Below, piece after piece: positions 24,893-32,472 of a stretch of 32,515 nt of DNA. The first letter of the stretch is position 1, and each line of letters begins with the position of its first letter. The translations under genes and the position numbers were made by a program. The notes beneath the pieces were generated by a model. It worked only from the letters and a program-made list of their open reading frames with translations, had not been told where the DNA came from and did no database searches. The stretch comes from an uncultured Alistipes sp. (GTDB taxonomy: Bacteria; Bacteroidota; Bacteroidia; Bacteroidales; Rikenellaceae), in contig UQYM01000031.1 of the NCBI GenBank assembly GCA_900545315.1, positions 1 to 32,515 of the forward strand, given 5' to 3'.

Positions 24893-24925
24893 ATGGAGCG
24901 TCCGTTGGGGCGCTCCATTTGTTTT
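24893..24925 (+). terminator. Intrinsic terminator closing the phe/tyr operon
   Basis: ATGGAGCGTCC (24893-24903) pairs with GGGCGCTCCAT (24908-24918), 11 bp with one G-U pair, loop GTTG, then TTGTTTT. It lies 90 nt after the DAHP synthase-chorismate mutase stop. Confidence 0.85.
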
Positions 24926-25203
24926 GGAACGAATGAGTAAATTTGAGAGGAGTTTGTACGGTTCGTGTTTTCCATGTGATTCTCAGCGGCGTTCAGTGCG
25001 TATGTGAGTGTATATGTGGACGCTGGCTTCATGGAAGGCCTCCGGTTGCAGAGGCTGGACGCGAAAAGGAGTGATGAGCCAGTGGGTGCGGTTTCAGCAT
25101 TGTCCTTTTTATCGTATTATCGCATGCGGCTTGATGGGTGTTTTCCCTGTCGAAGCAAATTGCTCCGTTTGTTCCGTAGAATTAATGTTTTGAGGCTGTT
25201 GTT

Positions 25204-26874
25204 GTGCGTTATCCGACTATTGGACAATATATCGAGAGCCTTGCCAATCCGCAAGGCTTGTTCCGAACCCTGCGTGGGGTTGTTCCTGTACGCAATCCGT
25301 ATGGGGAGCTGCAGCTCTGCGCCGGTAACTTTGCAGTCGTTTTTCAGATTGTCTGTTTGGACCTGGAGCTTCCCGCAGCTGTCTTGCCTGCAACCAATCC
25401 AATGGATGGTTCATTATGCTCATCTGCGTCTTTTGGTGCGTCACAAACATCCGATCGGGGCGGCAATCGTACCGAAGTAGAAAGCGATACGGTTAATCAA
25501 CGAGAGTCGAACTCAGGAGTCGACAGCCTGTCGTACATCCTGTCCGAAATGCAGAAAGGGATGGCAGATCGAGACGGCCAATGTGACCCGAAATTGACCG
25601 CTGTGAGGATAGATTCTAAGCGACCCAGCCATGCAGATCGGTTCGAAGCGTCGGATCTATGTGGCAAGTTGTATGATAGATCTGCAGATGTTGCGAAAAA
25701 GTATCGACGACGGTATGCGCTGAAATGTTATATCCGGCCTTGTGGACGAATTCAGCCGATCTGTGAGGCGGTGGCGCAGATTGAGAACCCTTATCTGGTG
25801 AAAGGGCGTTACTTGTCTCAGGAGCTGTATGTATATGACGAATATGAGCGGGGCAATTACTTTTCGGTTGTCTTGTCGGAGTGGATCGATGGCGAGACGC
25901 TCGGTCATCGCGTGGGGCGATGCTGTGCTGCAGCAGATCGTGAAGCCTTGACCGAACTGGCCCGGAAGTTTGACCAGCTTGCCTTATGGCTGTTGCAGCA
26001 ACCGTTCGCCCACGGAGATATCAAACCCGACAATATTTTGATCAACGCCTCCGGGGAGCTCCGTTTGATCGATTTTGACGGGATGTTCCTGCCGCAGTTT
26101 GCCGGTGAGAACAGCTCACAACTTGGCTCTCCGGCCTGGCAGCACCCGGCTCGCAACGAAAAATATTTTAACCTCTCGATCGATGATTATCCGTTGGCCC
26201 TGATGTCGCTCAGTCTGCATGCTTTGGCGCTCGATCCGACTTTGTATGCCCGCTATAACGACCGTGACAACCTGATCCTGAATGCCCCGGAAGTGGCTGC
26301 CGGACAATCCGAACTGTTCAACGTGTTGGGCCGCCAGTTTGTGGCGGAGGGTGATGGAGTGTTGTTCGGTCTGTGGCGTGCTCTGCAGACGAGTGAACCT
26401 CGAATAGAGGGGTTGGAGAATCTGTTTGCGGCATTGACCGGCGAACGAACATTGGACTTGCTGCCGGGGTGTGCCATCGTCGAAGAGGATGGATCGCACC
26501 GGTCGTTGATCCGTTACCAGGGGCGTTATGGCTTCGCGGATGCCGAGACCCATTGTTGGATTGTCTATCCGCTGTGGCAAGAGGCCTACTCCTATACCGA
26601 GGGTTTGGCCATGGTTTGTGGTGAGGCAGGATGGTGCGCGATCGATGAATCGGGGCGGATTGTGGTCCGTTTCCCGGATTACAGTGAGGTGTCGCCACTG
26701 CGGGAGGGGTTGGCACGGGTCTGTCGAAATGGGCACTACGGTTATGTCAATGCAGCCGGTGAAGAGGTGATCGAACCGATCTATGAGCGGGCCTCGCTGT
26801 TTCGTGGCGGGTATGCCACGGTCACCTGTCACGGAGTGCGTTTTCGGATCGATCGACACGGTAATCGTGCCTAA
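25204..26874 (+). CDS. Protein kinase-like protein with C-terminal WG repeats
   Basis: The 556-aa product begins with GTG. An in-frame stop at 25183 and alignment of the N-terminus (IGQYIESLANPQGLFRTL) with the downstream paralogue (IDQLLETLSNPEGRFKTL) fix this start. Kinase elements are a degenerate glycine loop (GNFAVVF, 41-47), the beta-3 lysine K174 (YALKCY), the catalytic loop HGDIKPDN (270-277), LIDFDG (D290; DFD in place of DFG), and GSPAWQHP in the activation/P+1 region. A low-complexity insert of about 120 residues separates the glycine loop from K174. Residues about 430-556 are WG-type beta repeats (YGFADAET, WCAIDESGRI, YGYVNAAGEEVIEPIYE). It is probably cytoplasmic. A TAAATTTG -7-like box is at 24938-24945; the 278 nt before the GTG hold no gene I can support. 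Confidence 0.82.
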   Translation: MRYPTIGQYIESLANPQGLFRTLRGVVPVRNPYGELQLCAGNFAVVFQIVCLDLELPAAVLPATNPMDGSLCSSASFGASQTSDRGGNRTEVESDTVNQRESNSGVDSLSYILSEMQKGMADRDGQCDPKLTAVRIDSKRPSHADRFEASDLCGKLYDRSADVAKKYRRRYALKCYIRPCGRIQPICEAVAQIENPYLVKGRYLSQELYVYDEYERGNYFSVVLSEWIDGETLGHRVGRCCAAADREALTELARKFDQLALWLLQQPFAHGDIKPDNILINASGELRLIDFDGMFLPQFAGENSSQLGSPAWQHPARNEKYFNLSIDDYPLALMSLSLHALALDPTLYARYNDRDNLILNAPEVAAGQSELFNVLGRQFVAEGDGVLFGLWRALQTSEPRIEGLENLFAALTGERTLDLLPGCAIVEEDGSHRSLIRYQGRYGFADAETHCWIVYPLWQEAYSYTEGLAMVCGEAGWCAIDESGRIVVRFPDYSEVSPLREGLARVCRNGHYGYVNAAGEEVIEPIYERASLFRGGYATVTCHGVRFRIDRHGNRA

Positions 26875-26889
26875 AAATGGAGTAAACGC

Positions 26890-26961
26890 CCAAAAATCCA
26901 GGAAAACATGGCTCTAAAGCCTGAATTTTGGACCAAATAGCGCATTTTCTCGTCCAAAATT
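26890..26961 (+). repeat. Three-segment inverted repeat between the kinase and vWA genes
   Basis: Segment B (26920-26933, CCTGAATTTTGGAC) can pair with segment A upstream (26890-26902, CCAAAAATCCAGG, imperfect). It can also pair with segment C downstream: AATTTTGGAC (26924-26933) with GTCCAAAATT (26952-26961) is a perfect 10-bp match. The two pairings exclude each other. It could be a terminator/antiterminator, a processing site or an operator. No T run follows. Confidence 0.5.
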
Positions 26962-27017
26962 TGTAACTTCCCTTTCGATGTCGCATTCTGCCGCATCATC
27001 TTGTAAAATTCCTGCCT

Positions 27018-27731
27018 ATGTACTCCGCCCGTATCAGCAGAAAGACTCCTGCTCTGTTCGTTATTCTGATCGATCAATCCGGTTCGATGGAGGAGCCGAC
27101 CACCCTATATGGGAATCCGGTCTCCAAGGCCGAGGCTGTCGCCACAACAGTCAATATGTTGCTCGGAGAACTGTTGCGCAGAAGCCGTCGGGAAGAGGGC
27201 TATCGGGACTATTTCGATGTGGCGGTGTTAGGGTATCATGACGACGAGGTGGAACCGCTCTTGAGTAAAGGGAAACGTCTGTTCGTAAAACCGTCCGAAC
27301 TCTACGAACGGGATACTCCACGGTTGCAGATTCAGCGGGAGAGACGTTTGCCCGATGGCCGGACGCTCTTTTCGGTGGTCGAGCAGCGGGAGTGGATCAC
27401 TCCGTTTGCACAGGGGCAGACTCCGATGTATGCCGCATTTTTGAAGGCATACGAGTTGGTTCGGGATTGGTGTGCAGTCAGAGCTCACGGAGCCTGTTAT
27501 CCGCCGGTGGTTTTCAATATTACGGATGGCGAGGCCTCCGATTGTGATGAGGCGGGACTCGAAGAGATGGCTGCCCGGATTCGGCAGGTGGGGACCTCGG
27601 ATGGAAATACCCTGTTGATGAATATCCATATCTCGTCAGATTTGTCGAAAACGCCCGTCGTGTTTGCAGCGGATGAAAAGGAGCTTCCAGATCAACGTTA
27701 TGCCCGTTTGTTGTATCGGATTTCGAGCTAA
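27018..27731 (+). CDS. von Willebrand factor A (vWA) domain protein, TerY-like, ended early by an in-frame TAA
   Basis: The 237-aa product is a cytoplasmic vWA domain. The MIDAS motif DQSGS is at 19-23, and a MIDAS Thr lies in FAQGQTPMYAAF and an Asp in NITDGEASD. TerY-like vWA proteins are metal-binding adaptor partners of kinases and phosphatases. The frame stops at TAA 27729-27731 (RISS-stop), yet the same frame continues with convincing vWA C-terminal sequence to a TGA at 27873-27875, two nt before the next gene. The intact ancestral gene therefore probably encoded about 285 codons. The present protein lacks the final strand/helix or is completed by a separately translated piece. A sequencing error is possible. 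ATG 27018 is the only good start. Confidence 0.8.
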   Translation: MYSARISRKTPALFVILIDQSGSMEEPTTLYGNPVSKAEAVATTVNMLLGELLRRSRREEGYRDYFDVAVLGYHDDEVEPLLSKGKRLFVKPSELYERDTPRLQIQRERRLPDGRTLFSVVEQREWITPFAQGQTPMYAAFLKAYELVRDWCAVRAHGACYPPVVFNITDGEASDCDEAGLEEMAARIRQVGTSDGNTLLMNIHISSDLSKTPVVFAADEKELPDQRYARLLYRISS

Positions 27732-27875
27732 ATGCCTCCACTCTACCGGGAGAGCATTGCCGCTTTGCGCGGATGTCCGTCCGGAACGTTTCGCGGCATG
27801 AGTTACAACGCCTCGATGACCGATCTGATCGGGATGATGAATATAGGTTCTGTCTCTGTATCGCTAATGGATTGA
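27732..27875 (+). pseudogene. Detached C-terminal piece of the vWA protein (same frame, after the TAA)
   Basis: Directly after the TAA, in the same frame, an ATG opens 47 codons. They contain PPLYRESIAALRG and, later, FRGMSYNASMTDLIGMMNIG. This matches the usual end of TerY-like vWA domains, where a variable loop is followed by an RG-hydrophobic-NA segment and a terminal IGS/IGT helix. The TGA at 27873-27875 precedes the pseudokinase ATG by two nt, as expected for a native operon junction. The TAA-ATG arrangement would allow reinitiation to produce it as a separate peptide. Confidence 0.7.
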
Positions 27876-27877
27876 AA

Positions 27878-29365
27878 ATGATGCTTTCGATAGATCAATT
27901 GCTCGAAACGCTCAGTAACCCTGAGGGAAGATTCAAAACGTTGTCGGGAATCCATCTCGAAAATGAAAACGGTGAGCCCGGTTATCTCTTGCGCAGCGGT
28001 GGGGCTGTAGCGATCTTTCGGGTTTGGCTCGAGGAGCGCTCCTGCGAATTGTCCTGCGCGTTGAAAAATCGGGAACAGCGCAGTGTGTCGGCCTGCCTGC
28101 GTGTCAATTTTCTGCAACGAATCACGGCTCCCTATTTGGTCGATTACGAGTTTCACGGACAGGAGATGCTGCTTTTCGATACAATGGGAAATTCGTTCGA
28201 TATCGATGTAGTGTTGACTGAACGGCCCCAAGGGGTAGGGTTGGACAAAGCGTTGTCCGAACTGTGCGATCGAGGAGAGCGGGGCCCTCTGTTCGCTCTG
28301 CGCAAAACGTTTTGCGAAATGGCCAGTTGGTTGTTGCGCTCTCCGATTGTGCACGGTGCCCTCAAACCTGTCAACGTGATTGTGGCACCCGACGGAACGT
28401 GTCGGTTGATTCGGTACGAAGCGATGCGGGTCCCCGGCATGGAGGAGTTGAGCGAACATTGGGGCGATGATACCGTTGCCGCCGCCAATTTGGCGATCGG
28501 TCTGTCGTTGCTCTGTGCTGCCCCAGCGCTTTACCGAATCTGCAATGGCGACAGTCTGTTCCATACCCCGTTACTCCGTTCGTCACTGTTGCCGTTGGTG
28601 TCGGACATGGCTCGCGAATCCTCCTGTGAGCCGCTGTTGCAACTTGTGGAGATGTTGTCACGAGGAGGGTTTGCGCTGGATCGGGAACAGTTGGCGGATG
28701 TGCTGGAGGTCCTGGCTTGCGATAAAACGGACATGACACTCCCTGTTGACCGTCTCAATCGACTTCGGACAGAGATCACGACCCCTTCACCTTCCCCGAA
28801 GCCGGTTACTCCACCTGCAACAACCGTGCGTGCAGACCTGTCGCTGTACGATTGGGTCGGTCCGATGTGTGAGGCACTGATCTGTGTCCAGCGGGGCTCG
28901 AAATGGGGCTATCTGAACAGCGACGGAACGGTAGCGATCCCGTTGCGTTATGACTGGGCGGATGACTTTCTCGAAGGGCGTGCGGTCATACGGATCGGGG
29001 ATCAGTTCGGTCTAATCGACAAGGAGGGCAATGAGGTGTTGGCTCCCGTTTACGAATCGGTCGATTGGGATTGTCGGCACGGCGTGGCTTGTGTCTCGTA
29101 TGAAGGCAAAATCGGACTTTACGACCGCACCGGCAAAGAGCGTGTTGCTCCGCAGTACGATTGGATGGGCGATATTCGAGAATCGGATCTGTTGTTGGTG
29201 CGCAAAGAGGGCAAATGCGGTTACATCCGTCATACGGGTGAGGTGGTTATCCCGCTCCAGTATGATGACGCATTCGATTTCGGCAGTGCCGATCGCGCTC
29301 AGGTTACCCTGCATGGACGCACATTTATGATCGATCGCGAAGGCCACGAATTGCCTCACAGCTAA
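27878..29365 (+). CDS. Pseudokinase with C-terminal WG repeats, paralogue of the upstream kinase
   Basis: The 495-aa product is related to the upstream kinase throughout. It shares the N-terminus (IDQLLETLSNPEGRFKTL), the glycine-loop remnant SGGAVAIF, the beta-3-like lysine K63 (CALK), the catalytic-loop region and the final MIDREGHEL, which resembles RIDRHGNRA upstream. Its catalytic residues are lost: HGALKPVN (159-166) has Ala161 in place of Asp, and the DFG position reads RYE (179-181). A Pro/Ser/Thr linker (about 315-335) leads to four WG-type repeats (WGYLNSDGTVAIPL, FGLIDKEGNEVLAPVYE, IGLYDRTGKERVAPQYD, CGYIRHTGEVVIPLQYD). The frame is open from 27773, but I start at ATG 27878, two nt after the vWA frame's TGA, because homology begins there. 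A regulatory or scaffold role is inferred. Confidence 0.82.
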   Translation: MMLSIDQLLETLSNPEGRFKTLSGIHLENENGEPGYLLRSGGAVAIFRVWLEERSCELSCALKNREQRSVSACLRVNFLQRITAPYLVDYEFHGQEMLLFDTMGNSFDIDVVLTERPQGVGLDKALSELCDRGERGPLFALRKTFCEMASWLLRSPIVHGALKPVNVIVAPDGTCRLIRYEAMRVPGMEELSEHWGDDTVAAANLAIGLSLLCAAPALYRICNGDSLFHTPLLRSSLLPLVSDMARESSCEPLLQLVEMLSRGGFALDREQLADVLEVLACDKTDMTLPVDRLNRLRTEITTPSPSPKPVTPPATTVRADLSLYDWVGPMCEALICVQRGSKWGYLNSDGTVAIPLRYDWADDFLEGRAVIRIGDQFGLIDKEGNEVLAPVYESVDWDCRHGVACVSYEGKIGLYDRTGKERVAPQYDWMGDIRESDLLLVRKEGKCGYIRHTGEVVIPLQYDDAFDFGSADRAQVTLHGRTFMIDREGHELPHS

Positions 29366-29420
29366 TTCTTTTTTTTGGGGGGCATTGATGCGGCAAGGCG
29401 ATACCGATGCCGGATTAGCT
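29360..29420 (+). terminator. Nested inverted repeat after the pseudokinase gene
   Basis: AGCTAAT (29360-29366) pairs with ATTAGCT (29414-29420), and inside it GGCAT (29381-29385) pairs with ATGCC (29407-29411). The outer arm includes the stop codon. A T run lies inside the loop rather than after the stem, so this is a weak terminator candidate. Confidence 0.3.
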
Positions 29421-29796
29421 GAATTTAATGCTCTGTTCGTTTTCGGCCAATATGGCACGAAACAGCAGCGAACAATAGCCCTTTCCCTCCCTTCCTTCGA
29501 AGGTGGCATGCGTCTACCCTAATTGCATCCAAGTACGAGTTCGCTAATGTGCCGATTTTGGTGGGGTCAACAAACAAGATGGTGCGCTTGCAAGCGTAGA
29601 TACCCTGCACAATAATCTTCGGGAAACAGCAAACAGTGGCCGGGTTAACCTGAGATCGGTTGGTAGTTCGTGGTTCGGCGGGTCGTTCGATATGTGGCGA
29701 CCCTCTATGCCTTAGCGAAGTAAGGGAGTGGAGAGTAAAACGGAAGTGCCCAACAATAAAATTTCGTGGCAGGTATCACCTCATCCGGATAAACAA

Positions 29797-29835
29797 AAAA
29801 AGAGGAGAGATCCCTTGCGGATCTCTCCTCTTTTT
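29797..29835. terminator. Strong bidirectional intrinsic terminator
   Basis: AAAAAGAGGAGAGATCC (29797-29813) and GGATCTCTCCTCTTTTT (29819-29835) form a perfect 17-bp stem with loop CTTGC. A-rich and T-rich ends on opposite sides make it work in both directions. It marks the border between the core-like DNA and the AT-rich right end. Confidence 0.85.
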
Positions 29836-30149
29836 GAGTATCTATTGTCAGAGAATTATTTCACCTCTTCAAACATAATACACTATGAATATCAGTCGTT
29901 TATAATCCTATGGTACAAATATTAATTATTTTAGTAGCCATACATTGAAAAGCAAGAGTAAAAAGAGATATTTCCACGGCAAAAGAAAGATTTATGATTA
30001 TTTAACTACTTATTTTTTGTTTGCAGATGTTTTCATTTGACACAGGATATTTGCACTTGTTTTGCTCTTCTTTTCACAAACAGCATAAAACGAACTCATT
30101 GCATCTTTTTCGCTTATTTTTGACTTTCGTTTTTTATGGAAATACGTTA

Positions 30150-30157
30150 TACTTTTG
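30150..30157 (+). promoter_or_regulatory. -7 box upstream of the membrane/coiled-coil gene
   Basis: TACTTTTG matches TAnnTTTG and is followed 26 nt later by the ATG at 30184. The -33 position shows only TTTCG about 20 nt upstream, a weak match. Confidence 0.5.
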
Positions 30158-30183
30158 CAAAGTAATCCTAGATAAAAATAGTT

Positions 30184-30966
30184 ATGAAGCAAAAGCAACA
30201 TATATTCCAATCCTGGGCGATAGAAGTAGTAACGGTGCTTCTGGCGTCCACTATATCATTCCCTGTGAGTGATGCTTTGGGAATGCAGTTAAGCACTCTC
30301 CCTTTTATCATGGTAGCTTGTTATGTTGCTCTAAAACTCATTTACCATTTATGCCTCTCTCTGTCGGCACATATAATATCTCTTGCTTCTTTATTCTTCC
30401 ATAAGCCTGCGAAATCTAACCGACAAACTAAAAATGATAGCACTTTAGCAACTGCTATATCTATGGTTGGCAATGACGATATTCAGATGAAACGGATAGA
30501 GTTATTCCATTATGAGTACCTGCATGAGGAACGACAATATCTTCAGCAAAAAGAAAGGGAAGAAGACGAAAAACTACAAGCCGTATTGCAATACACCCGA
30601 AACACATTCAGGCAATTTGATTTTAGCGAAGAAGAAATCTTCCAAATCTGCGAATGCGTCCGATACTTTGTCACTAATCGGCAAGCTCTTTGCGTAAACA
30701 TCCACATCAAACGACGTACTGCCGTTACTCAAATCTCACTAAAGAACTTCGCTTGGAATATTGCCTTTCAATATAACATCTGTCGGGATGTCACAGCACA
30801 ATTTGTTATGCAGACATTCCACGAATGGTTTGCCAATTCAACTCTTGACACAATCAGGAAGAATCTGCACACAACAACGGGAAATCATAAAATCAAAATA
30901 GATGAAAAGATCATTTCTTTTATTCCAATAAAGCAGCAAACAGATAAATCAGAAAGACTTATATGA
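30184..30966 (+). CDS. Unrecognised membrane-anchored coiled-coil protein
   Basis: I do not recognise this 260-aa protein. Two hydrophobic segments (about 11-29 and 39-72) form a probable membrane anchor. A charged stretch with a likely coiled coil follows (about 105-140, HEERQYLQQKEREEDEKLQ). The C-terminal soluble part (about 145-260) contains FSEEEIFQICECVRYFV and ISLKNFAWNIAFQYNI. Codon use is AT-rich, like the CBASS genes and unlike the genes to the left. It has its own -7 box and is convergent with the SLATT gene. Its presence in an AT-rich stretch beside a defence operon suggests mobile or defence-related cargo, but no function is claimed. Confidence 0.65.
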   Translation: MKQKQHIFQSWAIEVVTVLLASTISFPVSDALGMQLSTLPFIMVACYVALKLIYHLCLSLSAHIISLASLFFHKPAKSNRQTKNDSTLATAISMVGNDDIQMKRIELFHYEYLHEERQYLQQKEREEDEKLQAVLQYTRNTFRQFDFSEEEIFQICECVRYFVTNRQALCVNIHIKRRTAVTQISLKNFAWNIAFQYNICRDVTAQFVMQTFHEWFANSTLDTIRKNLHTTTGNHKIKIDEKIISFIPIKQQTDKSERLI

Positions 30967-31035
30967 AAAAATTTATTATATCATAATTTATATTTTGTTA
31001 GTTCTAATCCATATGGATATGCATTATGCCGTACG

Positions 31036-31596
31036 TTATATTTGCAAATTGGTAGAAACTATTTTTGCAATTTCTTCGTCAGTAGTTGTTGATTCTTGCT
31101 TAATTTTTAATGCTTCAGAAGCCATATTTACAGCTTCCCTAGACGTATATGGAACAATACCTGAATAAACAATGCTTTCAATCTGTTCTAAGTTTGTACG
31201 CATTTCCGATATTTGTTCTTTTGTATACAAACCAGCTTTTATGTCAGATAAGAATCCTGCATATCTATTACGCAAATCATGCATTATAGCTGCAAATCTT
31301 TCGTTATCTGCAGCTTTTTTCTCTAAGTTTTCAGCTTTGTATTTGGTTGTAAAGTATGTTAATGCTAATGAAAAAAAGGCTATTAATGGAACGATAACGA
31401 CTTCTGGCAACCATTTGAATATATTAGTAATAGCTGAAGCTGACACAAATACCGATAACCAAGAAAGGATTATATTTTGCTTTTTCTTTTTGGTCAAGTA
31501 AATATCAGCTTGACACAGATGTATTTTATGCGTCCAAATTATTTTGTCGAAACGTTCAAGAATTTCTCGATACAGAATTATAACTTGCTCATCCAT
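31036..31596 (-). CDS. SLATT-domain two-TM effector of a CBASS-type system
   Basis: The 186-aa product has an N-terminal helix, two adjacent transmembrane segments (about 41-59 and 64-82), then a long helical cytoplasmic tail (about 85-186). This is the layout of SLATT (SMODS and SLOG-associating two-TM) proteins. These are thought to act as membrane-perturbing effectors switched on by the nucleotide signal of a partner CD-NTase. It starts at 31596, three nt after the stop of the CD-NTase gene, so the two are translated from one transcript. The call rests on topology and context, since SLATT domains have few invariant residues. Base composition is AT-rich, consistent with transfer. Confidence 0.78.
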   Translation of the reverse strand: MDEQVIILYREILERFDKIIWTHKIHLCQADIYLTKKKKQNIILSWLSVFVSASAITNIFKWLPEVVIVPLIAFFSLALTYFTTKYKAENLEKKAADNERFAAIMHDLRNRYAGFLSDIKAGLYTKEQISEMRTNLEQIESIVYSGIVPYTSREAVNMASEALKIKQESTTTDEEIAKIVSTNLQI

Positions 31597-31599
31597 ACG

Positions 31600-32409
31600 C
31601 TATTCTTCCGACATATATTTCAAAACTTTATTTAAGACATCTACACAACCCAAAGTGTCAACTTTCATACCACTTCCTGGTGCCGTAAGATTAAAAGACC
31701 AGTATGGGCATGAATCATAAAGTTTTTTCTCATAAGTCCCTATTGGCTGATTTGAGCTTTGTTCTCCATTTCTTAACCAATGCCAATCAGCAATATAATG
31801 ATAAACAAAACTATCAATTACAATTCCGGGAAGATGATAACTTTTAAAATGGTTATCTCGGATTCCTCTCATATGCTTGCATGTGTCAAACAGCAATCCA
31901 TTACTTGCGATATTTCGTTCTTTCATTGCTTGTTGTTCGACTTGAGGTGCTGTGGTTAACCAATTTCCACCCATATTTGAGTCAGGATAATCGTATTTTC
32001 CATTCCAATTACCCCACCAATCTATTTGACGAAAAGCAGGTAGAACTTCAAATCTAATGCCATCAGTAAAATCTATTACCACGACTTGGCCATCTCCACG
32101 AATGTTACTCCTTGGATATGTTTGCATAATAGCATTTTTCAAGGCTTGCAATAACCTAGATTGGCCATTACCTTTCAATGCATCATATCTATTATACTCC
32201 TCTCTCGGTAACTCAACAAGTATGTCTATGTCACTTGTATCAACAGCTGTACCTCTTCCATAAGATCCAACATACAGACTATGAGCTGTTTCACTTGTAC
32301 TATCCCAAAATTCAGAATTAACTGCCCGAGTTATCCGTCTATATCTCTGAGATACTAATGACCGCTGTTCTGCGCTAATGATTTCTCCTCGCTTTTTTAC
32401 TGTATCCAT
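31600..32409 (-). CDS. SMODS-type CD-NTase (cGAS/DncV-like nucleotidyltransferase), CBASS sensor
   Basis: The 269-aa product has the nucleotidyltransferase core: GSYGRGTAV with the GS pair at 48-49, the metal-binding DID at 60-62, and the third acidic residue Glu121 in RFEVLPAF. GSxxRGT with DID and a FEVLPAF-type strand is characteristic of SMODS enzymes. On phage infection these make cyclic di- or oligonucleotides that activate an effector. The adjacent SLATT gene supplies the effector, making a minimal CBASS with no Cap2/Cap3-type or HORMA/TRIP13 ancillary genes visible. The nucleotide made cannot be predicted. An own promoter lies at 32433-32461. Confidence 0.86.
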   Translation of the reverse strand: MDTVKKRGEIISAEQRSLVSQRYRRITRAVNSEFWDSTSETAHSLYVGSYGRGTAVDTSDIDILVELPREEYNRYDALKGNGQSRLLQALKNAIMQTYPRSNIRGDGQVVVIDFTDGIRFEVLPAFRQIDWWGNWNGKYDYPDSNMGGNWLTTAPQVEQQAMKERNIASNGLLFDTCKHMRGIRDNHFKSYHLPGIVIDSFVYHYIADWHWLRNGEQSSNQPIGTYEKKLYDSCPYWSFNLTAPGSGMKVDTLGCVDVLNKVLKYMSEE

Positions 32410-32432
32410 CTTAATACTTAATCTTGCAGCTA

Positions 32433-32461
32433 CAAAAGTACAAAATAATTCTGATTATCAA
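32433..32461 (-). promoter_or_regulatory. Promoter of the CD-NTase/SLATT operon
   Basis: On the minus strand TTG (32459-32461), 18 nt, TACTTTTG (32433-32440). The start of transcription would fall near 32427, about 18 nt before the ATG at 32409, so the leader is very short. Confidence 0.65.
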
Positions 32462-32472
32462 ATATAATTCAC

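Larger units (their letters stand above)
29366..30183. other. Intergenic region spanning the composition change
   Basis: The first 430 nt have the base composition of the preceding genes but no convincing gene; short open frames on both strands show no recognisable domain. A strong bidirectional hairpin is at 29797-29835. After it the sequence becomes AT-rich. A 66-codon minus-strand frame at 30010-30210 is Lys/Ser-rich, overlaps the next gene's start, and is not called. No tRNA or integrase was found. Confidence 0.5.

Noticed and set aside
25004..25480. 158-codon open frame upstream of and overlapping the WG kinase gene, considered as a missing PP2C phosphatase
   Set aside because: No phosphatase motifs, and it overlaps the kinase N-terminus, whose frame is supported by paralogy.
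29425..29610. 61-codon minus-strand frame, considered as a regulator remnant
   Set aside because: Only a vague resemblance over a few residues; no helix-turn-helix or other motif, so not supported.
30010..30210. 66-codon minus-strand open frame at the start of the AT-rich island
   Set aside because: Low-complexity Lys/Ser composition, overlaps the start of the unknown membrane protein gene, and no family recognised.
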